Shown piece by piece: positions 52,496 through 62,303 of a stretch of DNA of 64,000 nt (position 1 is its first letter; each line of letters opens with the position of its first letter). Both the position numbers and the translations under genes were made by a program. The notes under the pieces are model-generated. The model was not told the origin of the DNA. It saw only the letters and a program-made list of their open reading frames with translations, and made no database searches. This stretch comes from Neurospora crassa OR74A. Its lineage: Eukaryota > Ascomycota > Sordariomycetes > Sordariales > Sordariaceae. The stretch is taken from NCBI RefSeq assembly GCF_000182925.2, contig NC_026501.1, forward strand, positions 2,294,001-2,358,000, read 5' to 3'.

Positions 52496-53973
52496 ATGGC
52501 GTATCTCCCTTTATCCCTCGACAGGGAACAATCTGATGGGCTGCGCTTTAAACAACTTCTCACAACACTCCAAGACTCCGCCCTCGGCATTCAACACTAT
52601 TCCGGACCTGAACAATATTCCAGCGTACAGACCTTTAGGGAGGCCTTGGAACAGACTGAAAACGCCATCGCGTCTCTCGCGGCGACCAATCAACAGCTAT
52701 ACGAGGAAATTGAACGTCTGAAAATGACCAATAAGGAAACGGAAGCGACAGAGTTGAAGAAGAAACTTGCACAACTCAACGAAGAGTTGACCATGTGGCG
52801 AAGGGCAGGCACTCTAAGATGCAGGAGTAAGCCGTGTCAGGAAGTATTTATGACAGTGAGTCCATCGGGTCATTAGGGTGGCTGAATCATGTCGAGTGTT
52901 GATGAAAGTAGTTCCAAGCCCTGAAGAATCACGAAAAGTGTGTCCACAACATAGGGGCAGAGAGATTCTCTTGCCCGTATTGCAGCAAAACGTAAGTCAT
53001 GCAGAGACTCCGCCAAGCATTCAATTTGTTCCTGGTCACTAACAACCGCAGATACGTAAAAAAGCCATCGTTCGACGAGCACCTACGGCGCTGTGAGGCG
53101 ACAGTTACGAACCAAAATCATTTCGATATAGTGCCAGCCGTTATATCGCCCCTAAGTCAAGCAGTCTATACAACATCTGCAAACCAGACAAATTCATTCG
53201 GTAATACACCGAGTTATCATTCGTTGACGGGCGCGTCGTTATCTCCTCCTACAGTCCAAATGACCCCTTCTTCACAGCTGGAATTTCAGTTCCAGCCCAA
53301 CGACTCGATTGCGACATTCTCATCTTCACAGCTTGGACCTGGAATAGACAACGCAGGCGCCTTCGCTCCGGAATTACACATAAGTTCGGCCGAAGGGTAC
53401 TCCCCAGGGGAGTCCACACCCCCACCACACTACATCTTATCGCCTACCGATCAACGAACCACTTGCTCCATTCCAATGTTTACAGAACCTGCCTGGCGCC
53501 CTGAAGGATCACTGGATCATCAATATCAACTGCCCCTTGCCCCAGTGACGACTCAGGTGTCAGAAGAAGCGTCAAGAGCGTTGCATTTTCTCCGACCGGG
53601 TCAGATAACGCTCTCGAGAAGGCAGAGCGCCCCGGCTTGTTCTTTACCTCTGATGCCAGGAGAGAATCCGCCTTTTCGTCTTAATGGACCGCCTCCGCCA
53701 TTGCCATCACATTTATCAGTGGCTGTGGCGTCGCCGCCGCCGCCGCCTGCTAGCCTTGGCTACACCGAGCAGCAGGCGCTGAGTCTAACGGAGGAACAGC
53801 CTCAAATGACGTTCCACCGTGTGGGCGACAAGAAGAAGGGGCGGATTCAAATCGCCCAGAGCAACATCATACAGCATAACACGTGCTTCACCAGCGGTGC
53901 GGAAACACGGAGCTATGGCGCTGCGGGAGGATGGTCGAATATGAATTATGCCAACACTGGGTTCGGTATGTGA
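52496..53973 (+). CDS. C2H2-type zinc-finger / coiled-coil protein
   Basis: Three exons, 52,496-52,855, 52,912-52,991 and 53,052-53,973, give 453 aa. Introns of 56 and 60 bp have GTGAGT/TAG and GTAAGT/CAG ends, the second with a cactaac branch site; joining keeps phase (0, then 2). Residues about 46-104 are heptad-like and rich in Leu, Glu and Lys (coiled coil). Two fingers follow: C109-x4-C114...H127-x4-H132 and C141-x2-C144-x12-H157-x3-C161, the second being C2HC and split by intron 2. The remainder is Pro/Ser/Gln-rich and disordered-looking, with PPPPLPSHL and PPPPPAS runs. It may be a nuclear nucleic-acid-binding or scaffold protein; no target is known. An open frame runs upstream to 52,250, but its poly-Phe from a T tract argues for starting at 52,496. 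The start is therefore the least certain part. Confidence 0.75.
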
Positions 53974-54290
53974 GGCAACTAGCATAGCAGTTTTGTCATA
54001 TAATTTTGGGACATCGAAGCGTACAGGCGTTGGAAAGCTTCCAGGGACCGAGGGACTTGACTGGTCATTGATCTCTAACTATCATTTGCTTCTTTAATCC
54101 AAGTAGGCCTTATCTTACTAGTCACCAACACCTTCGAATCCTCTATTCTTTTTGGGATTACTTTTTTTATTTCTGCTGGGCGATCTACAACCAAGTTACT
54201 TGCATTTAGACCTCCCAAAACTATGTAAGAGAAAAAAAATCAGAAAGCAGAAGGATGGTGCCAAAAGACAACCAGCCGGCAAGGCTGAAA
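53974..54290. other. 3' flank / intergenic
   Basis: Sequence between the zinc-finger gene and the convergent tRNA. T-rich and A-rich runs are present (about 54,145-54,180 and 54,229-54,245), and no coding signal was seen. Confidence 0.6.
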
Positions 54291-54294
54291 ATGG

Positions 54295-54302
54295 AAAAAA
54301 AA
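54295..54302 (-). terminator. Pol III terminator of tRNA-His
   Basis: Eight A on the plus strand, so T8 on the tRNA strand, three bases after the tRNA 3' end. Confidence 0.85.
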
Positions 54303-54305
54303 GGT

Positions 54306-54397
54306 TGGGATTGCCAGGAATCGAACCTGGGTCCTCTCGGATCGTTGTATGTCAAATTGACCACAACGAGAAGTACTGACCACTATACTACAATCCC
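54306..54397 (-). tRNA. tRNA-His (GTG) with a 20-nt intron
   Basis: On the minus strand the gene starts GGGATTGTAG and ends CAATCCCA, giving a perfect 7-bp acceptor stem. The D arm holds an A-box (TAGTATAGTGG), the T arm holds GGTTCGATTCC (B-box), and the anticodon stem is TCTCG/CGAGA around loop TTGTGGC with anticodon GTG. A 20-nt intron (TCAATTTGACATACAACGAT) interrupts the loop after position 37, the canonical site; the mature length is 72 nt. The -1 G of tRNA-His is expected to be added after transcription and is not encoded (A precedes G1). A T8 terminator follows. It resembles the yeast tRNA-His body. Confidence 0.95.
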
Positions 54398-55116
54398 TGT
54401 TATTGATAGGGACGGCTAATGAGGCAAAGCCTACGTATGGGAGAGCAGGAGTGCGGAAAGGTTATGCTGTACCTCCCGCCCTTGACAGTAACCTAAGATA
54501 GGTGTCTGTATGTGCGCGATAGGCGATTGCAACAAGGATTGGGGATACCCCTACCTCTAGCGCATAGAAGCTTGGAAACACCGAACAGATCTTGAGCGGT
54601 AACCTCGCCAACACTCCTGTATGACATTGAGCGCGTATCAATTCAGGTTGGGTGCCTAACGATGGAACTCTTTACTCAGACTGCAACTAATGGAACGACG
54701 TTGGATCTGCAGGAACGAGAACAGACAGTCAAGCAGTGTTCAGACGAAAGGCAAGAGAACTGAATGCAATTCTATATGTAGCATACCGACAAGCAGCAGC
54801 ATGTAGAGTACCTCACGCAGAGCCGATGCCATCATGTTCATGTCTTGGTACGTATCATCTAAGCGTCAACCATGCATGCTATTTACAAAATCATAAAACC
54901 TAATATGTAATCTTAAACGCCAAAACGGGTTTTGAATGCACCGCCGTGTCGGCCATGTGTCTCGGGCGCGCGTGCATTGCGCTGCACCATGTCCATTCCA
55001 TCTCATCTTTCGAAAACCTCAATTGAATGCCTTGTCATCCCCTTCAGTTCATCCCATCCCATCCCATCCCATCCCATCCCATTCCACATCCCGTATGTCA
55101 TCCCAAGCCGCTTGTT
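54398..55116. other. Intergenic, between tRNA-His and the Mcp1 gene
   Basis: It contains the ATCCC microsatellite and otherwise no coding signal. Long frames here on the plus strand over 55.0-55.7 kb are antisense shadows of the Mcp1 exon. The upstream flank of the tRNA and the 3' UTR of the Mcp1 gene must both lie here. Confidence 0.65.
55051..55080. repeat. (ATCCC)6 microsatellite
   Basis: Six perfect ATCCC units followed by attcc, in the 3' flank of the Mcp1-domain gene. Confidence 0.95.
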
Positions 55117-56298
55117 CTAAAACAACGGCACCTTGTCATACAACCCATCATAAACCTTTCCCACCCACCCAAGCGTCTCCCCTCCCCTCGCAACCACTCC
55201 CAGTCCACCAGCCGCCCACACCGCCGTCGCCGCGGCTGCCACGGCATTGATCCAAATCAGCCTCCTCCTCCGCTTCCGCCTTGCCTTCCTATCCACCTCC
55301 GGCACGCCCGTGTGTCTCTCCAACACCCAGCCAGCGCCCTGCGACACACCAAACCACTTTGCCCATCCCCACACCATGTGTCCGCACCCGATCCCCAGGA
55401 GCGCGGCGTAAGCCGCCCACGACGTCCACGCATGTCGCACAAACCCGTGAGCAACGTACGCAAGACCAATGTTGGCCGAGTCTCCCTCTACCACAAGCGG
55501 CAGACCGCGGTTCATGAAGGCGTGCGCGGCCACCACTGCCGTAAATCCATACCCGCTGAGCGCAATCCAGCTGAGGCGCGGCCAGCCGCTGCGCAAGAAG
55601 CGCGCGGTCGGTTTGGTGATCCCCAGGCCCATATGTGTCTTTTCGTCGCCGGCGCCGTAGTAGCGTCGGAGATTCTCGCGGCGGCGGAGTAGGCGAGCCA
55701 GCAGACCGGCGCCAACGTGCGCGACGATGGGAAGAGCGACGAGTAAGGGCTCGGAGAGGGGCGTTTGGTAAATCTCGCGTGCGAGAAGGAGGTAGGATTC
55801 GGAGGCCGGGACGGAGCGCGCGAGGAGAGGGATGACGGAGGTTGTGGCGAGGTGTAGGGAGGCGAAGAGGGAGAAGGTGTAAGAAGAGTAGCGTTGGATG
55901 CGGGTTACTAGAGGAGGGGGATATTAGCTGAAAGAGCCGGAATTTACCCCAGGGGTGGGAGAAGTGGCAGTCCGAGGGGAGGAGATGTTCTTACAGTAAT
56001 ATATCGCTCCATGACCGCTACCGCTTAAGCCAAGTGGTGTCATATTGTTTAGACCTACACCTCCGGCTGCCCCTCCTGATCCGGATGACTTGAGAGAATG
56101 TATCGAGTTTGCTAGGGAGCCGCCTTCGGCGGCGTCTTCCGAGGGCGAGGCATCTCTTGTTGGGTCAAAGTCGGGACCGTCATCTTGGTAAAGGTCTTGT
56201 ATCGGCTCTGGGTCGAGTTGTACAAGCGAGATAAAGGTCTCTTGCGACGCCTTGTGACTTAGTTGGTGGTCCCGAGGGTCCAGGCCGTGAGGATCCAT
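55117..56298 (-). CDS. MCP1: Mcp1-domain (DUF1691) mitochondrial membrane protein
   Basis: Two exons on the minus strand, 56,298-55,995 and 55,907-55,117, joined over an 87-bp intron (GTAAGA...CTCTAG, phase 1), give 364 aa. The first ~90 residues are acidic, Ser-rich and without membrane segments. The join restores SGSGHGAIYYLTRIQRYSSY, the conserved start of the membrane domain, followed by several hydrophobic segments (FASLHLATTSVIPLL, PLLVALPIVAHV, SWIALSGYGFTAVVAAH, WAAYAALLGIGC, WINAVAAAATAVWAAGGL) and Arg-rich loops (ARLLRRRENLRRYYG). In yeast, Mcp1 is an outer-mitochondrial-membrane protein that relieves loss of the ER-mitochondria tether and works with Vps13 in lipid transfer; the role here is inferred from family. 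The start was taken at MDPHGL because the frame upstream (to 56,424) is basic and looks like 5' UTR. Confidence 0.88.
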
Positions 56299-57053
56299 GA
56301 CTGGACTGGCTATGGTTGGAAGTGTCGGGTTGCGCCAGTCTCTCGCAACCGTTCCTTGTTCGTTCGTCCTTCTTAAGAATGTTTTCCTTCCAATTCGTCT
56401 CTTCCGATGCTGTTTGTGATCCAAATTGGGATTTCAGGAGACCTGGGCAGGTTTGTCGTCAGGAATCATACAAGGCCTGGAAAGCTAGATGGGTTGGAGG
56501 GTTTCGGCCGGGGGTTCTTTAGGTGCGTAAGTACTGGCGCATTTGTTGAGTGACCTGGAGCAAGGGTGGGTCCGCACTGGCTCACCTGGCAGCCGTTGGG
56601 GTCCTCAAGTGGATCCCTCGCTGGTCAAGCATCAAGTACCTGCTCTATGTACGCAGTCCATGTAGGTACCTCTAGGTAGCTTGGAGGTCCCGCCAACGTA
56701 AGGACAGTAGGTAAGGTATCCTCTAAACCGCCTGGTGCAGTGGGGATTGGCGGTGTGGTGGAGTTTCTGTGTGGGGATAGCTTCCCCACGTTTCCTTGCT
56801 GTCCGTCAAACTTGCATTAAACCAACTGCTGTGATTCGTGCCGTCGGCAGTTCTTGGTCTTTTGGGTGTGACCTCGCACGCAGGCGCGCATCATCTCGAG
56901 TTGCAACTTTACGTCTGTTCACTTCCCACAAACCATACCAAAGTCCAACACGCACCGAATCTGAAAACATCATAATTGACATCCCGAGAGTCGTATATTG
57001 ACATTAACGCAAAAAAATCCCACTTGATAGGTCTTGTTTACATTACCGTTAAT
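56299..57053. promoter_or_regulatory. Divergent intergenic region, Mcp1 gene / small zinc-finger gene
   Basis: A 755-bp spacer between two divergent starts, so both promoters must be here. I saw no convincing TATA box. Short frames in it have no family resemblance. Confidence 0.55.
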
Positions 57054-57654
57054 ATGCCTCCAGTAAGTCGTCATATAGCCATGGCTCCCCACGTGATCCT
57101 GATGGCGATATGTTAACTATCCCCTCAAACAGCGCCACCAAACCCTCCCACCAGCTCAAACTTCCTCCGCCCGCGAAGCCCTCCAATCTTTCTACTGCCA
57201 GCTATGCCAAAAGGGATACAGTCGTATGAACGACTATGAAGCCCATCTCTCCTCCTACGACCACAGCCATAAGCAGCGCCTTAAGGATATGAAGCAGATG
57301 GTGCGGGATCCCCAAGCTGCCGCACGTGCTAGGAGACAGGAGCAAAAAAATGAGGGCGTCATCTCCATCAAGCTTGGAGAAGCTGCGGCTGGCGGTGCTG
57401 GTGCTGCTGGGGGCGGCGGCGGTGGATTCAAGAAGGGCGGGTTTAAAAAGTCAGGGTTTAAGAGCGCCTTTGTTCCCGTTGGGGAGAATAAATTGGCTAC
57501 ATCAGAGACTGCTGCACCGGCTCCAGGAACAAGCGGTGATACAGCGCCAGATGGCCAGCCAGGGATTAAGAGGGCACCGAGAAGCGAACTGGTTGAGAGC
57601 GACACCGAAGACGAGGGATACGAGGTTTACGATCCTAGGAAACCGACTGATTGA
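57054..57654 (+). CDS. U1-type C2H2 zinc-finger protein, 176 aa
   Basis: Exon 1 is only 9 nt (ATG CCT CCA, 57,054-57,062). A 70-bp intron (GTAAGT...AACAG) follows, then exon 2, 57,133-57,654. A single finger, C25-x2-C28-x12-H41-x5-H47 in FYCQLCQKGYSRMNDYEAHL, has the longer His spacing of U1/matrin-type fingers found in RNA-binding and splicing-related proteins. Next comes a basic segment (HKQRLKDMKQMV, RARRQEQKN), then a Gly-rich run leading to FKKGGFKKSGFKSAF, and an acidic C-terminus (ESDTEDEGYEVYDP). This architecture is widespread and conserved in filamentous fungi, but its function is unknown to me; nuclear RNA binding is a guess. The start rests on the tiny exon: without it the frame has no upstream Met before M35 of the finger. 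Confidence 0.82.
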
Positions 57655-58161
57655 GCGGGAAATGTCATTGGAGGATATCAGTTTTACCCAAGTGTGCTGG
57701 AAAGGGACTGCGCCTGCAACCAACAGCAATCCGACCAACAGATATGCAGTAGCCATCGACGGGTTCTGGGGCGAATTTACCTAGTGTAACTATGCTCCGG
57801 GATCCAACGAAGAAGATCCTAAGGTGAGAATAGCGCAAAGATAGTTCGACTAAAGCGTATTTGCTTACTTACCAACCTTAGCCGACATTACTTTCTAGCG
57901 AATAGTACTAAATCTCCTAATTTTCATTGGACTACACGGGAATGAGGCCTATCGGCTTTGAACGCCAAATTCGCTATTACAGAAGGATCGAATTTTTGCG
58001 CCATCCTCTCGTCGAGTCAACTCTGCCGAAACTACCGCCCAACTCCAGCACGCAAAAAACAGGAGCACAGAGACCACCAAGATAAATGACGAATGGGAAA
58101 CAGAAAGCCGCCGGATATTTTTGCAAGACACAACACATCTGTCGCCCACCAGTTCTCTACT
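57655..58161. other. Convergent intergenic region
   Basis: The 3' ends of the zinc-finger gene (+) and the Zn2Cys6 gene (-) face each other here. No coding signal was seen. Confidence 0.6.
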
Positions 58162-61145
58162 TCAAGGACCCCCGGTCATAGTCGTCCAAATCCTCGGCTC
58201 AAACCCCGATAAATCCTCCTCCACCAAGTTCATGATATGCCGATGGCCAGAAAACCAGTTTCCAAGCTGCGCTGTTTGCGTCGCATCGATAAGGCCAGCG
58301 GGCACATCTGCATTGAAGACACTGGGTGTGACGACAGTAGCAGCGCCTGGTGCCGCCATGCCGCCATGTTGGTGTTGTCGCTGCTGATGGGCAGGGTTCG
58401 AACAGGAGGTTGCATGCGGTTGCTGTTGCTGCTGATCATGGAGGAGTTGCTGAGGCATGAACCCGAGCTGACTGAGGTACATGTCGAAATCATGACCGAC
58501 CAACATCATGTCTTGGTCCTGCTGTTGCTGTGCCTTGGTCTCGACGTAGAGGCGTGCGACGTGGCAGAGGACCTGACAGACGCGATTGAACTTGTCGATA
58601 GCCTCGGATATGCTGCAGACGGTGGAGAGGGAGGCGACAAAGTGATCCATGCGGTCGAGATCCTGCATGTTGGATGTCTCAATGACATGGCAGAAAAGGA
58701 CGATGAAGGGAATGAACGGGGCGTAAAGAATCGTCCTGTTGGTTATTGGTGTTTTGTTAGAGCTGGGACCTCACAATTCGTATATTTCTTGGGCTTGTTA
58801 GCACTTACCAGTGAAGATACCCAACCTTCGTGAAATGGCTCAACCCAGGAATCTGCATGCATTCCAAATGGACCTCGACAGCCCGCCGCGCCGCTTCGAT
58901 GCACTCCGGGTTGAAGGTGCTACCGAACCCAGGAGCGGCAGGAATGGCGCGGTATATCAGACACAGCGATGCCCAGTACGTGACCTCGTCCGACCGCAGC
59001 ATCAGTGTCACCGTGAACCCATCCCTCTTTCCGGAATCAGCAAGCTTGCCCGTCTCGCGCGCATGGCGGATCAGCTCGTCGTTTTCCCTCGCTATCCCTT
59101 TAATGGCCTCGACTAGCTGGCGCGCGCTCTCGATGCGCTGTTCGGGTGGTCGTGACAGGGCCGCGATGGAGTACAGCTGCTCATATGCTTTGCCCATGAC
59201 CTCGGCGTGCTCGATCCACAGGTTGAGCATCTCCTTCCAAAAGTCGGCAACGTTGATGGTCCGACCCATGCGTTTTGGGATGGCGATGTCGTAATCTTGG
59301 ATCATGGAGGAGCGGCCGAAGCGGAGGGAGAGGCCCTTGTCTAGCATGTAGGCGAACCAGAAGAGCGCGGACTTGGTGTCGTTGGAAACGTCGTCGTTGG
59401 CGGAAGCGCCTGAGATGGTGGTGGGAAGGCGGTGGTAGCCAAGGGTTTGGCAGATCATGACTGCTGAGGAGTTGAGTTGCCAGGCGAGGGTGAAGCGGGA
59501 GGCTTCGACGGCGTAGGAAGCCTAGGCGGAAGAGCTGGGTTAGCGACCCCGTGTTATGTCACGGACAAGAGAGGGATTTTTGGAGTGACAGTGAGAGAAA
59601 ACTTACAGCCAGCAACAATGCTTCGATACTCTCCTTTCTTGCCGGCATGAACAGAGGTAATGCCATCAGGGCCGTCTCGAGATTGTCTCGGCACAGGTTA
59701 CGGTATTCGAGCAGCTTTTCGGCCTGATGAGCCTCGTCCGCCCTTGTGGCCTTCTCTTGGAAGAGGTAGAACAGACCGGCATTGACAACGATGAAGGTCG
59801 CCAAGCTGTAATCTTCCGTAGCGAAGTATACCCTGCGACAGCAGTCGACAAAGTCATCTACCGCGATGAATGTGCACATCAATGTGAATGTTTCTGGCAG
59901 CTCATCTGTAAAGGAGAAATTTTTTTCTTCGAGTTAGCTACACCTTTCCTCACCAAGCAAAGCAGGTTCCATGTTTCCGTACTCTTGATGTCCCGGAGAA
60001 TGCCCACCACCACCGGGCTCGGGGGCATAGGCAGCTCACGCGTGCCGCCCCTAGGCATCGGCTTCGCGTTAGGAAACCTCGAGTCCTGGTTAGTTCGCTT
60101 ACGGTTCTGCATGCACACAATCTGCCGGAGGGACGACAGGGCCGACTCCATGCTTGGGCTGAGCGACGTCTGCGTCACGGCGTTTTCGAGGAACTCGCTG
60201 GCGAAGACGGTCTGGGCCGTCATGGAAGAGTTGCCCTCGAAGGCCGAGTCCATCTCGTCGTCGTTGTCACCATCGCCGTCAAGGGGTATCTCGCCCCGGT
60301 CGGGATCACCGACTATGTCGCTAATGATGGCCACCGGGGGTTCGCTGGAGGGTGAAACATTGTTGTTGTGATTGTTGTTGGCGCCGGCACCAGCGAGAGA
60401 GGATTCAGACGATGGGCTGCGGGATTGCGAGATGACCACTAGCTCACGAAGCATCTTTTCGATGCCGGTGAGCCGGGTTCCGAAGTGGTCAATCTTGCGC
60501 TCATATTGCGCGGAGATGAGAACTCGCTGTCGTTGTTCCTTGGGCTTCTGGCCTACTCCGGACGAGCTGCATGACCGGTTTGCTGTCCTACAATTTGAGC
60601 ACGGTGACTCTTTGTCACAACGGATCTATGTAGTTAAGGGAAGGAAGGGCTTGGTTAGAAATCCCAGGACCAGTTGCACCATTGGTGAGAGTATTATGGC
60701 CTTGGACCTACCTACCTTGCGGAGCCGGCATTGATCGCACTGTTGTTAGATCGGCGTAAGTCAGTAAGACGCAGCTGCATTCGTGCATTCGATGTAGCAT
60801 TGCTGGGTAGGAGATTCCCAAAGGGATGACATGGAAAAAGGGAATAAGATGTGCAGAAGTAAGATGCCTTGAGTTGGAAAGCCCAAAGCGTATGCGGGTG
60901 CGGGTCGAGTACGGGTCGGGCACCGCGGGCACCACACCGGGATCCGTAAGGCCAGACTCGGACCGGAGCGGGCCCCGTCATGCAGACTTGTAGGTCTTCG
61001 GCATGCCGGACGGGAAACGTGGGACTTTGCGGGATCCGAAACAGAAATGACTTACTGCTCTTTTTAGTCCTGCCCCCGGGCTGAGCCCAGCTGTGTTTCC
61101 CTCGGCCGCCTCCCTCTCGCCACTAGCCTCTCGTTCTGTGTCCAT
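58162..61145 (-). CDS. Zn2Cys6 fungal transcription factor, six exons
   Basis: Exons on the minus strand: 61,145-61,056, 60,739-60,716 (24 nt), 60,625-59,954, 59,900-59,607, 59,521-58,809 and 58,735-58,162. The sum is 2,367 nt, 788 aa, all in phase. Introns are 316, 90, 53, 85 and 73 bp with GT..AG ends. The zinc cluster is canonical, C31-x2-C34-x6-C41-x5-C47-x2-C50-x6-C57 (CDQCRLRK then IRCDKESPCSNC), and is spread over three exons. A short linker and helix (LTGIEKMLREL) follow, then an Asn/Ser/Asp-rich region and the fungal-specific regulatory domain (about residues 260-640; ATFIVVNAGLFYLF, SRFTLAWQLNSSAVM, WTILYAPFIPFIVLFCHVI), and a Gln/His-rich tail. It is a nuclear DNA-binding regulator expected to recognise CGG triplets. 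The third acceptor is uncertain: the in-phase choice (after atgag) is 5 nt past a better-looking CAG. It is divergent from the ABC transporter. Confidence 0.87.
60716..60739 (-). other. 24-nt micro-exon encoding CDQCRLRK
   Basis: Flanked by CAACAG and GTAGGT. It encodes the first two zinc ligands and the basic recognition residues; skipping it would keep the frame but abolish the zinc cluster. Confidence 0.8.
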
Positions 61146-62303
61146 GTGTGTTGTATGGTTCCTTCAAGGTTGTGCTGATGCAAAGGACCGGGACGGTTGT
61201 AGTGGTGGTCCGTTACTGTACGGGTAGTGCAAACCGGAGTTTAGGTGGCCTGGGCTTGCGTCGCCAAGGAACTGATGTTCATATTAAACGCAGGCCAAAG
61301 CCAGTTGACACAAAACCTATCGCCCGAACCTCAAGGATGGGTGCGTGACAAAAGAACGACGGAAGAGATCTGGCGCAATGTGGGAAAAAAGGACGATATT
61401 AGCATTGACAACTTGACAACTAAGGCACCCGAGGCAGTGCAGACAGATGCCCTGCTGTTGTAGACTGCTGTGGCTCTGAGGGTATACACTACTTAGTAGA
61501 ATACCTACAGTTGAGGTTATGTGGAGCCTCGTATTGTGCTGAAATGACAGGACTGCTGAGGCTGTGAGAAAGCAATGAGAAGCTGCTGTGAGACTTGCTG
61601 AGTCTTCCATTCGTCTCGACTTGCGACTATTCACCTAATGCTTGGCATCGCGGCCCGCGGATCCCGTCTCTGTCCGGGGACGTTGCCCCACTTTACTCGA
61701 ACTACAGTGCTACACTTCAATCTCATCGATTCGAGACTGCTGCAACCTACTTGGACCTTCAACAACTCAACAACCTCCCCTCATCCGCCACGGTGCCGTG
61801 CTTTGATTCGTTGTCACTCGTCTTGGTTGTGCTGATCTCTTGGGTGACTGTCTATGGACTGCACGCGGATGTGGAGTTTGATCGGTCATCGCTGCCGTAT
61901 TCACTATGATTCACCACGGCATGTTACCATAAGGTGTGCAAGGGGCCTTTCGGACGCCATGATATGGCTCGCTTCCATTGTGCGGAACGCTCTTTTCCTG
62001 GGCCTGAATGGACATTTCAATTGGCGGAAACGACCCTGCGCCTTGGCTATCTCGGCTTGATCCTTCTGCTTTTCTCTCTCCCCTGTAAATCGTTTGAGTT
62101 GGCGATCAACACCATGATGCTGCAAAACTCGACCACCAGCATGTGCCAAGGGACGGCAGGTTGATATCAAGTTGCCATCGATGAATGGATGCTTCTCGCC
62201 TGACTATATATATACCGGTCAGAGTCGTGTTCAGGTGTGACATAGCAAACAGACGGGTGTGGGTTTGGAGACAGAGAGCAATACGTCATCGCAGACGAAC
62301 AAG
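61146..62303. promoter_or_regulatory. Divergent promoter region, Zn2Cys6 regulator / ABC transporter
   Basis: The 1,158 bp between the two start codons has no supported gene. On the transporter side a TATA-like run (ctatatatatacc, about 62,204-62,216) lies about 90 bp before its ATG. A CGG-N2-CCG inverted site (cacggtgccgtg) is at 61,789-61,800. Short frames inside are not supported as genes. Confidence 0.6.
61789..61800. promoter_or_regulatory. Candidate Zn2Cys6 site (CGG-N2-CCG)
   Basis: cacggtgccgtg has 5-bp inverted arms around TG. Zn2Cys6 proteins bind paired CGG triplets, but this spacing is shorter than for many characterised members, and one such site in about 1.2 kb can arise by chance. 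Confidence 0.3.

Noticed and set aside
53785-53985. Minus-strand frame opposite exon 3 of the zinc-finger gene
   Set aside because: Antisense shadow; the plus strand has consistent splicing and zinc ligands.
54936-55835. Plus-strand frames of 104-221 codons (Pro/His/Arg-rich)
   Set aside because: Antisense shadows of the GC-rich Mcp1 exon and the ATCCC repeat.
58237-60371. Plus-strand frames of 154-214 codons opposite the Zn2Cys6 gene
   Set aside because: Antisense to well-supported exons with conserved domains on the minus strand.
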